From NCBI GenBank assembly GCA_902385025.1, contig CABMDX010000383.1, positions 1 to 5,271 of the forward strand: a DNA stretch of 5,271 nucleotides. The letters are read 5' to 3'. Below the pieces are notes generated by a model. That model ran no database searches, was not told the origin of the DNA, and worked only from the letters and a program-made list of their open reading frames with translations. The translations under genes were made by a program, and so were the position numbers. Source of the DNA: an uncultured archaeon. GTDB taxonomy: Archaea; Halobacteriota; Methanosarcinia; Methanotrichales; Methanotrichaceae. Shown here one piece after another: positions 1-5,271 of the stretch (the first letter of the stretch is position 1; each line of letters starts with the position of its first letter).

Positions 1-1062
1 TACTCGGCGAAGGAGCCCATGACTCTGATCCTTCTTGATGTCATAATGCCTGTCGCTGGCATTTTTTTCTGATTTTATATAATAACTCGATTCGTTTTTC
101 ATGCTGCGTCTTTCTGGCAATTGAGGCAGAGGCGTCTGCATGATTTCGTCTGCGACTCGATCTGCTTCCTGCTCAAAGCGATCAATTGCAGGGCCAATGG
201 CCAGATCTGAATCCGCCACCATTTTGCGCTGAATAGGTTCCCGGCTTTTTTCATCTTCTTGCTTTTTGGGCGCCTCTTCGGGAGAAGATGCTGCGTCCAA
301 GTTCGATTGAGATGGACTATTTCTATACTTCTTGTCCATGTTGCACATGGTGAGACCACCGATTATGCCATCGTCTTTTAGCCCGTTCTCCCTCTGGTAG
401 TCCTGCACAGCCTTCTTTGTCTCCGGACCAAAGATACCATCGACTCCATAGACAGGGAGCGGAAAACCAGAATCGACCAGAGCCTGTTGGATCTTCTTAA
501 CATAAGGGCCTCTGGCGCCGATCTGCAGAAGTCGCTCTGTATCATAGCATGCCTCTAGCACACTGTCACCGCTAAAGCGCTCGGATTTCAAATCATGACC
601 ATCGCCTATCATTCTCTGAATGCGATTTTCAGGATCTATAGTCTTCTGGATTGTATGCACGAGCTCGTGGGCCAGCAGCCTTGAGCCGGAAGCCGTATCC
701 GGCGCATATTGTCCTGAACCGAATACGACATGTGATCCCGCAGTGTATGCCCGTGCATTTATCATTCTGGCCGAGTCAGCCGCCCTTGGATCATTATGCA
801 CTCGCACATTGCCAAAATCATGACCGAAACGATATTCCATGAATGACCGGGTGTTTGGGTCCAGCCGATTTCCTTCGGATTGCAGCACTTCATGCACGAT
901 GCGCGGCGGTGCAGCAGGCATGGAATACCCAAAGTCCTGCTTTGGCAGAAGCTGCTTTTTCTCATGACACCTGGCACATTTGCGCCGCAAGATTCCAATA
1001 CAATTGGATGTAAAATTCAGCGGATGATTTGTCTTTGCATGCATTTGCGATTTTGTGTTCAT
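1..1062 (-). CDS. eCIS core domain (DUF4157) protein with peptidoglycan-binding domain (partial)
   Basis: The frame runs from the ATG at 1062 to the left edge without a stop, so 354 residues are visible and the C-terminus is missing. An in-frame TAA lies five codons upstream, so this ATG is the first possible one; only a weak purine run (AAAGAGAA) precedes it. In order: Cys residues C21, C29 and C32 (CARC); APPRIVHEVL and NRLDPNTRSFMEYRFG (about 51-80); the DUF4157 core (about 77-140) with FGNVRVHNDPRAADSARM and HELVHTIQ, where HELVH is 132-136. Next comes a PG_binding_1-like domain (about 178-238): LLQIGARGPYVKKIQQAL, then VYGVDGIFGPETKKAVQDYQ. Such domains bind cell-wall glycans, or act as a generic docking module. 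After a charged linker (250-275) a segment IDRFEQEADRVADEIM (293-308) appears; this normally stands near the N-terminus of core proteins. The unseen part may hold a second core domain or an effector. It is a paralogue of the 1425-2669 protein, sharing the SAR-x-x-NA-x-AYT-x-GS and VVFG motifs. Confidence 0.87.
   Translation of the reverse strand, partial: MNTKSQMHAKTNHPLNFTSNCIGILRRKCARCHEKKQLLPKQDFGYSMPAAPPRIVHEVLQSEGNRLDPNTRSFMEYRFGHDFGNVRVHNDPRAADSARMINARAYTAGSHVVFGSGQYAPDTASGSRLLAHELVHTIQKTIDPENRIQRMIGDGHDLKSERFSGDSVLEACYDTERLLQIGARGPYVKKIQQALVDSGFPLPVYGVDGIFGPETKKAVQDYQRENGLKDDGIIGGLTMCNMDKKYRNSPSQSNLDAASSPEEAPKKQEDEKSREPIQRKMVADSDLAIGPAIDRFEQEADRVADEIMQTPLPQLPERRSMKNESSYYIKSEKNASDRHYDIKKDQSHGLLRRV
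349..531 (-). other. Peptidoglycan-binding (PG_binding_1-like) domain segment
   Basis: Within the partial core protein, residues about 178-238 carry the family's marks: L-x-x-G-x-x-G-P-x-V-x-x-I-Q-x-A-L, then Y-G-V-D-G-I-F-G-P-E-T-x-x-A-V-x-x-Y-Q and G-L-x-x-D-G-I-I-G. It lacks catalytic residues, so binding and not cleavage is expected. Confidence 0.85.
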
Positions 1063-1089
1063 GGTAGATTCTCTTTAACCATCGGGCGT

Positions 1090-1099
1090 GCATGCATGC
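1090..1099. repeat. 10-bp palindrome GCATGCATGC in the 37-base spacer
   Basis: A perfect palindrome lies directly after the stop of the small gene and 28 bases before the ATG of the last gene. It is too short to be a terminator, and no function can be assigned. Confidence 0.35.
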
Positions 1100-1357
1100 T
1101 CATCTCTTGAGACCTCTGTAAATCGATTGTGCCACACTGGCGCCTATCTTTTCAGGTTTTGAGCCCGGTACAATCTCAAAAGTGCCACCGTCCATCCTCT
1201 CAGTCTCGCCCCCGTGCTTGAAGGAACGCGGGATGCCCTGATTGGCTATTAAACTTGAAAGCTCTCGCTCCAGCGCTTCTGCTATACAATATCTGTCGCC
1301 GGGCTCAAAGCCGTGCAAGACCAGCTCCTCTATATGCAGCTCAATTTTCATGCCCAT
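1100..1357 (-). CDS. Small conserved eCIS-locus protein, function unknown
   Basis: The 85-residue product begins MGMKIELHIEELVLHGF and ends with KIGASVAQSIYRGLKR. An opening strand of the M-x-I-E-x-H-I-E-x-L-V-L-x-G type, then a helix of the A-L-E-x-E-L kind (residues 27-39), a G-G-T-F strand (57-60), and a final amphipathic helix is a pattern I associate with small proteins encoded beside DUF4157 genes in eCIS loci. I know of no assigned function; a chaperone or adaptor for the neighbouring core-domain cargo is a guess from position. The start is either the ATG at 1357 or the one at 1351. The second would give MKIELHIE, closer to the usual family start; neither has a strong ribosome binding site. 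It lies between the two core-domain genes (67 bases after one, 37 before the other) and ends in TGA. Confidence 0.7.
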   Translation of the reverse strand: MGMKIELHIEELVLHGFEPGDRYCIAEALERELSSLIANQGIPRSFKHGGETERMDGGTFEIVPGSKPEKIGASVAQSIYRGLKR

Positions 1358-1424
1358 CCGTCAATTGATCATTTATTCATTACTCAATTATTGTCTACTC
1401 AAGAGGATTTTGTGATGATGGATT
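1358..1424. other. AT-rich spacer between the 1425 gene and the small gene
   Basis: This 67-base gap is distinctly richer in A and T than its neighbours and has short inverted words (CAATTGA, TGATCA). A weak promoter upstream of the small gene is conceivable, but no clear box, hairpin or T-run is visible. Confidence 0.3.
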
Positions 1425-2669
1425 TTATGGCCCGGCAGCACAAAACGTTGAATCTGGGGCAAGATCGTATATGGTGCTTTTGTACGTGCTGCAATCATTT
1501 GAGGCGGGATTAATGGCGATCTTTCCCCGAGAGTTTATCGTTTTGCTGGGCTCGCTCCACCCCAAACACCAGGTTATTTCGTTCTGGAATCCTGCTGAGC
1601 AAACCCCAAAGGCATTGCTTACTTCGCTAAGTAGGTATCCACTTCCTCCTGAATGGCAGCCATAGAGAGTGATCCTCGCGTTCTGTCTGAAACGATTTCG
1701 CAACTCTTCTATTCTTTTTCTCGTCTGGCTATCCCTCAGACTGACTTGATCAATAAGGCCATTCGGATTCCATAGCACGTCATCTGCTGTTATCGTCCCC
1801 GCGAGAGCGAAACCATTTGCATTTGAATGACCTATGAGATCAAGAGCCTCAATAGAGTTCGGATTCTTGGATGCTATGAAGTTCAGAAGACCGCTAATTG
1901 TCGCCACCCCAGTCCCTCCACCTGATCCGTGAGCTGTCGCGGCCAGATCAACACTGGAAGGATACCAATTCCCACTTATCGCTGCAGTCACTTCGCTGGC
2001 ATCGTTATTGAATGGCCTTGAAAAGCCGCTGCCATAGATCACAGACCTTCTGGCGATCCTTGGCGCCCCTGATTTATTCGCACCATCCTGCTGGATGACA
2101 TGAACCAGCTCATGTGCAATCAACTCCCTACCATCATAAGTCCCGGGCGAATATTTGCCGTGTCCAAAAACCACATCGCTGCCAACTGTATAGGCTTCTG
2201 CGTTCAATGCCCTTGCAGATTCGGCAGCCTTTGAACCCGTATGAATTCGGATCTTACTGAACTCAAAGCCTTTATCCTTTTGATCATTAACAGCATTTGC
2301 TTCATGCCTATGAGGATTTTGCATCATATCCCTGGCAATTCGATCCGCCTCTTGCTCAAATTTGTCACCGGGCTCGCTTATATCCCACCCGGAATTTGCG
2401 CTCACTTTGGAGCTTCGGATAGGCATTTTGCTTATGTTGTGGTGAAGACGAGATTTTAGGAAAGATTTCGTATCGATATCCAATGCCTGCCCAGGTTCGC
2501 GAAGGACATCATGGACCGCAGGCGGTATGGCATCAATTTTGCCTGTAGCAGTGGAATGGTTCTTTAATAGGCGCTTCCTATCGGTGCAGTTGAAACAGCT
2601 TCTCTGAAATGTGCTTGCTGCTCTGTACTCCTGACGGCGAATTTCGTCCGATTTATGGCAGATCATCAT
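1425..2669 (-). CDS. eCIS core domain (DUF4157) protein with C-terminal caspase-like domain
   Basis: This 414-residue protein is predicted to be cargo or an accessory of the injection system. In order: a Cys pair C25-x-x-C28; the usual lead-in IPPAVHDVLREPGQALD (48-64); an EPGDKFEQEADRIA segment (99-112); and the DUF4157 core (about 135-194) with SKIRIHT, SARALNAEAYTVG, VVFGHGKYSP and HELVHVIQQ. HELVH (186-190) is an HExxH zinc-peptidase motif. Residues 210-414 are a separate domain. It has a hydrophobic strand ending in a His (ALDLIGHSN, His281) and, 57 residues later, a strand ending in a Cys (ARITLYGCHSGG, Cys338). That His/Cys layout is typical of clan CD peptidases (caspase, C80/CPD, DUF4347-like); this is inference from the pattern, not a confirmed match. 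Further Cys residues (357, 368, 393, 410) could form pairs. No signal peptide or membrane segment is seen, as expected for eCIS cargo. The gene lies 71 bases after the ATPase stop and ends in TAA. Confidence 0.88.
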   Translation of the reverse strand: MMICHKSDEIRRQEYRAASTFQRSCFNCTDRKRLLKNHSTATGKIDAIPPAVHDVLREPGQALDIDTKSFLKSRLHHNISKMPIRSSKVSANSGWDISEPGDKFEQEADRIARDMMQNPHRHEANAVNDQKDKGFEFSKIRIHTGSKAAESARALNAEAYTVGSDVVFGHGKYSPGTYDGRELIAHELVHVIQQDGANKSGAPRIARRSVIYGSGFSRPFNNDASEVTAAISGNWYPSSVDLAATAHGSGGGTGVATISGLLNFIASKNPNSIEALDLIGHSNANGFALAGTITADDVLWNPNGLIDQVSLRDSQTRKRIEELRNRFRQNARITLYGCHSGGSGYLLSEVSNAFGVCSAGFQNEITWCLGWSEPSKTINSRGKIAINPASNDCSTYKSTIYDLAPDSTFCAAGP

Positions 2670-2676
2670 TCTTATG

Positions 2677-2680
2677 CTCC
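2677..2680 (-). promoter_or_regulatory. Ribosome binding site (GGAG) deciding the start of the 2669 gene
   Basis: The coding strand reads GGAG, seven bases upstream of the ATG at 2669. Two ATG codons stand in a row (2669 and 2666); this spacing favours the first, though the second is also possible. An out-of-frame ATG at the GGAG itself stops within ten codons. Confidence 0.6.
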
Positions 2681-2740
2681 ATTAGAATGCACGCAGTTCA
2701 AGCATCCATTTCGATAAATCCATGTCAGTTACCAATCCCA

Positions 2741-3343
2741 TTATATCCATTTGCAGACTTCTGCTTCTGTCAGAGGCTTTTCGAGCTTTGTATACTCAGA
2801 TTGCGCCGCTTTCAGCAGATGCCCCATCCTGATGGGCTCTCCGGCATCCGCAGCCAGGAATGCCGCTCCGAGTGCTATGTTCCTGATGTTTCCCCCGGCA
2901 ATGTTGAGCCTGGCCAATTTGCGGTAGTCGAGGCCCTCCAGAGGGGCTCCCTGTGGAAAGATCCTTTTCCAGATCTCTCTCCTCTGATCGACATCTGGGA
3001 ACGGAAATTGAACCACGAACCTGATCCTTCGAAGAAATGCCGGGTCCAGGGCATTCTTCATATTGGTGGTGAGAATCGCAAGACCCCTGTAGGCTTCCAT
3101 CCTCTGCAGGAGATAGCTGACCTCAATGTTTGCATATCGGTCATGGCTGTCTTTGACCTCGCTCCTCCTGCCGAAGAGTGCGTCGGCCTCATCGAAGAGC
3201 AGTATGGCTCCTCCTTCCTCTGCAGCATCGAAGACCCGCCTCAGGTTTTTCTCGGTCTCGCCAATGTACTTGCTGACCACCGAGGATAGATCAATCCGAT
3301 AAAGGTCCAGATGGAGGTCTCGGGCCAGCACCTCTGCAGCCAT
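2741..3343 (-). CDS. eCIS AAA+ ATPase, C-terminal fragment after the TGA
   Basis: These 200 residues begin at the ATG that directly follows the Walker A threonine (GKT-M). It is almost certainly an internal Met of the full ATPase and not a natural start: no Shine-Dalgarno-like sequence precedes it, and a product starting here would lack the P-loop. In the fragment's own numbering, Walker B (ILLFDEAD, 47-54), sensor 1 (LTTNM, 91-95), the arginine finger (FLRRIRF, 103-109) and the FPFPD segment are all intact. Between the TGA and this ATG there is no in-frame ATG, GTG or TTG, so no normal restart could include Walker A. The conserved motifs argue that the gene is only recently broken, or not really broken. 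It ends in TAA, 71 bases before the next gene. Confidence 0.75.
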   Translation of the reverse strand: MAAEVLARDLHLDLYRIDLSSVVSKYIGETEKNLRRVFDAAEEGGAILLFDEADALFGRRSEVKDSHDRYANIEVSYLLQRMEAYRGLAILTTNMKNALDPAFLRRIRFVVQFPFPDVDQRREIWKRIFPQGAPLEGLDYRKLARLNIAGGNIRNIALGAAFLAADAGEPIRMGHLLKAAQSEYTKLEKPLTEAEVCKWI

Positions 3344-3367
3344 GGTCTTGCCAGTGCCGCTTGCACC
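3344..3367 (-). other. Walker A motif of the eCIS ATPase
   Basis: These eight codons give GASGTGKT, the ATP phosphate-binding loop. They lie downstream of the in-frame TGA and upstream of the next possible ATG, so neither separate fragment would contain them. ATPase function therefore depends on reading through the TGA or on the TGA being an error. Confidence 0.9.
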
Positions 3368-3385
3368 TGCAAATAGAGCACTTAT

Positions 3386-3399
3386 CCCTGAGCCCTGAG
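3386..3399. repeat. 7-bp exact tandem repeat between the TGA and Walker A
   Basis: The + strand has CCCTGAG twice in succession (coding strand CTCAGGG twice). It encodes S-Q-G-S-G, just before ISALFAG. The spacing to Walker A looks normal for the family, so this is probably not a recent insertion, though the residues differ from the usual R-G-L-G. Confidence 0.6.
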
Positions 3400-3415
3400 A
3401 GCCTTTCGTTGCAAA

Positions 3416-3418
3416 TCA
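3416..3418 (-). other. In-frame TGA inside the ATPase gene (codon 442)
   Basis: The coding strand reads TAT GAG ACA ATG TGA TTT GCA ACG and continues in the same frame through Walker A: 4741 to 3343 is exactly 466 codons. TGA is one substitution (G to T) from GGA, the glycine expected here. Two other genes in the window, the Pvc16-like gene and the small gene at 1100, end in TGA, so a genome-wide reassignment of TGA is unlikely. Confidence 0.9.
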
Positions 3419-4741
3419 CATTGTCTCATAGACCCTGGAGCGGTTTCGCACGTGAACCGCAATATTTCTCAGCGTCTGGGTTTGAGGCTCTGGAAGCATC
3501 AGGTCTCTCCAATCGGCTGCAGGCTCAATATGCCCTGCCAGATCATCCAGGCGTGGGCGGGACTCACAGCGGCATCTCTCCCAAAGGGCTGTCATTATAT
3601 CCTGGTCAAAGCCCGCCGTATCTGGAGACGATCTCAATGGCCCCAGTGCCTCAGCACAGATATTCTGAATGGCTTGCGAGCTGAAATCGAACTGGGACAC
3701 CAGTGCCTCCGCCTGGCCGTCCGGGGAGAAACCTGCAGATTCAAGGGACTGATTCCAGATCGTGCGCTGTTCTGCTGATGTCGGCCTTTTTATATCGAGG
3801 TTTATGACAGTTCGTCCGCTGTTTTGCTGTCTGATGCTGCTGGAGATGATCAGGGGATAGCCTGCATCCTCGATCATCTGCGAAATATTCCTGCTGCCTG
3901 CTGCATCGGACTTGTCCAGATCATCGCATTCTACGAGGAGTGCACTTGAACTCATGGCTGCCTCTCGCTCCCATAGCCTGGTGAGGGCATCCAGCTCGTT
4001 CGCAGCCAGGGGGATCGCCCTTGATGCCATATAGCTCAGGTTCAATCCAAGAAGGTTGCAGGCATGCATGGCGATAGCTCTCCTGGTCCCGGAACTCTCG
4101 CCACAGAGCTGAATTGCTGGCAATGCAGATCTTCCTACCGCCCTCGACCACGCTCTGGCCAGTCTTTCTGCGACCGATCTATGCGATGGCACCAAATCTG
4201 CTTCCAGGCCGATGGGCCTGATTATGCCTGCCAGCCTCTCGTCGATGTATTGTATTCCTGTCAATTGGTGCAACACTCGCTCGTCTATGCGGAGCCTGCT
4301 ATTTGTCAGTCCATCTTCAGATCCAAGTTCTATGAGACGCCAGTGCCTGAGGGGAGATGCAGGTGCGAGGGCACTCCAGTGAGCACCAGGAATTGCAGCC
4401 AGAGTCATGCCGAATGTTGGATAGGGACGCTCCGGTCTCCCCTGCGCCAGAGAGCACAGAGCTGCAAAGCTCGAATCCAGCTCCATTCCTGCGCATATGA
4501 GCAGGATATCTCTCTCGAAACTCGATAATCCAAAAGACTTGCAGAGGGAATCCAATGCAGAGGGGCCGGGCAATGAATCTAGGGCCTCCGACAGCCTCTC
4601 CTGAAGCATTCGCTCCTTTTCTCCGTCGTCCTGCTCTCCTGGCTGTGAATGGCGCTCCAGCGAGCTTCTTACAATTGCAAGCGATGCGGTAAGATAACGC
4701 TGGTTTGCCTCTGTCCAATCGGAATTTGAGGGCCCCGTCAT
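3416..4741 (-). CDS. eCIS AAA+ ATPase, N-terminal fragment before the TGA
   Basis: This is what ordinary translation would give: 441 residues ending RVYETM. It holds the region LDSLCKSFGLSSFERDILLICAGMEL (split here for reading: it begins at residue 63), which is the winged-helix-like segment typical of this family, then RPYPTFG and LRIDERVLHQL. A degenerate nucleotide-binding lobe follows, with a P-loop-like GESSGTRR at 214-221 that lacks the Lys-Ser/Thr pair, and a Walker B-like ALLVECDDLD at 267-276. Such inactive lobes are normal for eCIS ATPases, so this degeneracy is not a sign of decay. The fragment stops 17 codons before Walker A and therefore has no working ATPase site. It should be read together with the downstream fragment as one gene. 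Confidence 0.8.
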   Translation of the reverse strand: MTGPSNSDWTEANQRYLTASLAIVRSSLERHSQPGEQDDGEKERMLQERLSEALDSLPGPSALDSLCKSFGLSSFERDILLICAGMELDSSFAALCSLAQGRPERPYPTFGMTLAAIPGAHWSALAPASPLRHWRLIELGSEDGLTNSRLRIDERVLHQLTGIQYIDERLAGIIRPIGLEADLVPSHRSVAERLARAWSRAVGRSALPAIQLCGESSGTRRAIAMHACNLLGLNLSYMASRAIPLAANELDALTRLWEREAAMSSSALLVECDDLDKSDAAGSRNISQMIEDAGYPLIISSSIRQQNSGRTVINLDIKRPTSAEQRTIWNQSLESAGFSPDGQAEALVSQFDFSSQAIQNICAEALGPLRSSPDTAGFDQDIMTALWERCRCESRPRLDDLAGHIEPAADWRDLMLPEPQTQTLRNIAVHVRNRSRVYETM

Positions 4742-5271
4742 TTTATATTTGCCACCGTAATCGATTTTGGATCATTTGCATCAAAAGTGGCCCGCTTTAT
4801 GAATGTCGGAGGCCTCGAGTTGAGATCTATGAACTGGCTCTCCACTCCATCGATACGCAGGCGAACCGGGTGATCTCCACTGGATACCAGGCTCGCATCA
4901 AAGATCAACTGGTATGTTGGCAATACGGGTGACACTGGCAGGATCTCTTTATTCCCGATCAACAGAGATGCCTTCTGGCCCTGGCGGAGCATTGGATTGA
5001 AATTGATCTTTAAAGAAGCCTTATCTAAGGCATCAATAGAGACTATAATCGGCGCCAGAGAAAATGCCAGCTCATTTGTAACTCTCAGATCTTTTTCAAA
5101 TGTAAATGTAGCCCAGAGAGTATATTGGCCCGCAGGCCACAGCATTGAAGGATCCGGATCATCCGGATCTTCATTTGGATTTAGGGGATCAGGATCTTGG
5201 GGAAGCCGAACCTTTAATTCGCCGGCAGTTGCTCCTGCCAGGGGAACTGCCGCGTTTGGCTCCTTCATCCA
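4738..5271 (-). CDS. DUF4255 / Pvc16-like eCIS protein, C-terminal part (partial)
   Basis: This is the last 177 codons of a gene that enters from the right edge. The frame is open to base 5271 (a Trp codon precedes the first Met), so the Met at 5268 is not likely the true start. The visible part reads as a beta-rich, immunoglobulin-like tail: PAGQYTLWATFTF, then NELAFSLAPIIVSID, then RQGQKASLLIGNKE, DHPVRLRIDGVESQFID and a closing PPTF. This series of short strands resembles the C-terminal domain that follows DUF4255 (Pvc16_N) in many eCIS loci. Members of that family (Afp16/Pvc16) are linked to the end of the tube and sheath and control length or termination. The DUF4255 domain itself would lie outside the window, so the call rests on the tail plus the adjacent eCIS ATPase. 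A Asp/Pro-rich stretch (about visible residues 26-42) precedes the Ig-like part. The gene ends in TGA, which overlaps the start of the ATPase gene as ATGA, suggesting translational coupling. Confidence 0.72.
   Translation of the reverse strand, partial: WMKEPNAAVPLAGATAGELKVRLPQDPDPLNPNEDPDDPDPSMLWPAGQYTLWATFTFEKDLRVTNELAFSLAPIIVSIDALDKASLKINFNPMLRQGQKASLLIGNKEILPVSPVLPTYQLIFDASLVSSGDHPVRLRIDGVESQFIDLNSRPPTFIKRATFDANDPKSITVANIK
5152..5169. repeat. 9-bp exact tandem duplication in the Asp/Pro-rich linker
   Basis: The + strand reads ATCCGGATC twice in direct succession. On the coding strand this gives in-frame DPD-DPD, part of a longer Asp/Pro/Asn-rich linker in the Pvc16-like protein. The unit is three codons, so copy-number slippage would keep the frame. 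Confidence 0.8.

Larger units (their letters stand above)
2741..4741 (-). pseudogene. eCIS AAA+ ATPase, frame interrupted by one in-frame TGA
   Basis: The whole reading frame is 667 codons including the final TAA, and every codon is in one frame except that codon 442 (3418-3416) is TGA. It encodes the AAA+ ATPase found in almost all eCIS loci (Afp15/Pvc15 type), a cytoplasmic ATPase thought to act in particle assembly or cargo loading. The order is: N-terminal helical region (1-60), a winged-helix-like region (about 62-180), a degenerate AAA-like lobe (about 205-400), then the true AAA+ module. That module has Walker A GASGTGKT (459-466), Walker B ILLFDEAD (513-520), sensor-1 TTN (558-560), arginine finger LRRIRF (about 570-575) and a GGNIRN sensor-2 region (616-621). 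The ATG at 4741 overlaps the previous stop (ATGA), with a weak GGTGG about 10 bases upstream. The flanking residues (RVYETM, stop, FATKG) match the family's usual V-Y-E-x-W-G-F-A-x-K run, so TGA sits where a glycine codon (GGA) is expected. It may be a nonsense mutation, a base-calling error or recoding; no frameshift is needed. Confidence 0.85.

Noticed and set aside
762..998. A 78-codon minus-strand frame
   Set aside because: It is a shifted reading of the partial core protein, which is open from 1062 to the edge in another frame and shows HELVH and the PG-binding domain.
1815..1845. GHSNANG in the 414-residue protein as a lipase nucleophile elbow
   Set aside because: The G-x-S-x-G rule is not met (GHSNA), and the paired YGCHSGG strand fits a His/Cys peptidase pattern better.
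2712..2720. GATTTATCG on the coding strand as an archaeal TATA box for the core gene
   Set aside because: Spacing to the ATG is plausible, but the match is weak, no BRE-like element is clear, and the gene may simply be read from the upstream operon.
2609..3289. A 226-codon open frame on the + strand
   Set aside because: It lies opposite the ATPase C-terminal half and the start of the core gene, both of which have clear family motifs; its translation is Cys/Pro/Leu-rich with no recognisable domain.
3416..3418. TGA as selenocysteine or as the UGA-glycine code of SR1/Gracilibacteria
   Set aside because: The site is a structural glycine and not a redox site, other genes here end in TGA, and the base composition is not the low-GC type of those lineages. 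Not fully excluded, but a mutation or an error is simpler.
4064..4528. A 154-codon + strand frame and a 133-codon minus frame (4317-4718) in the same region
   Set aside because: Both overlap the ATPase N-terminal half in other frames, with composition typical of shadow frames (many Cys, Arg, Ser) and no motif.

Overview
This window is the 3' part of an extracellular contractile injection system (eCIS; phage-tail-like, Afp/PVC/MAC type) locus. All five supported genes lie on the minus strand, so the locus reads from right to left. The diagnostic signs are a Pvc16/DUF4255-type C-terminal half, the characteristic two-lobed eCIS AAA+ ATPase, and two separate proteins with the eCIS core domain (DUF4157, HELVH motif). 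The host cannot be fixed from the sequence. Base composition is near 50% GC, arginine codons are a mixture of CGN and AGA/AGG, ATA is used freely, and spacing is operon-like. This would fit a methanogenic archaeon of the Methanosarcinales type or an environmental bacterium; archaeal origin is only a guess.

Layout in reading direction: (1) 5271-4738, C-terminal part of a DUF4255/Pvc16-like protein, cut by the right edge. (2) 4741-2741, the eCIS AAA+ ATPase, overlapping gene 1 by an ATGA. One in-frame TGA (3418-3416) divides its 667-codon frame just before the Walker A motif. (3) 2669-1425, a 414-residue eCIS core protein whose C-terminal ~200 residues look like a caspase-like (clan CD) His/Cys peptidase domain, a probable effector cargo. 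(4) 1357-1100, a small 85-residue protein of a type found in eCIS loci. (5) 1062-1, a second eCIS core protein with a peptidoglycan-binding domain. It is open at the left edge, with at least 354 residues visible.

Working model: gene 1 belongs to the particle's terminal/cap region and gene 2 is the assembly or remodelling ATPase. Genes 3 and 5 are core-domain proteins that probably ride in or on the particle and carry different C-terminal activities. The sheath, tube and baseplate genes are expected to the right of the window. The most notable points are the stop codon inside an otherwise intact ATPase frame, the candidate protease effector fused to the eCIS core domain, and the unusual placement of the EQEADR segment in both core proteins. 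No RNA gene, CRISPR array, insertion sequence or convincing terminator was seen. No stretch over 300 bases lacks a gene; the largest gap is about 70 bases.
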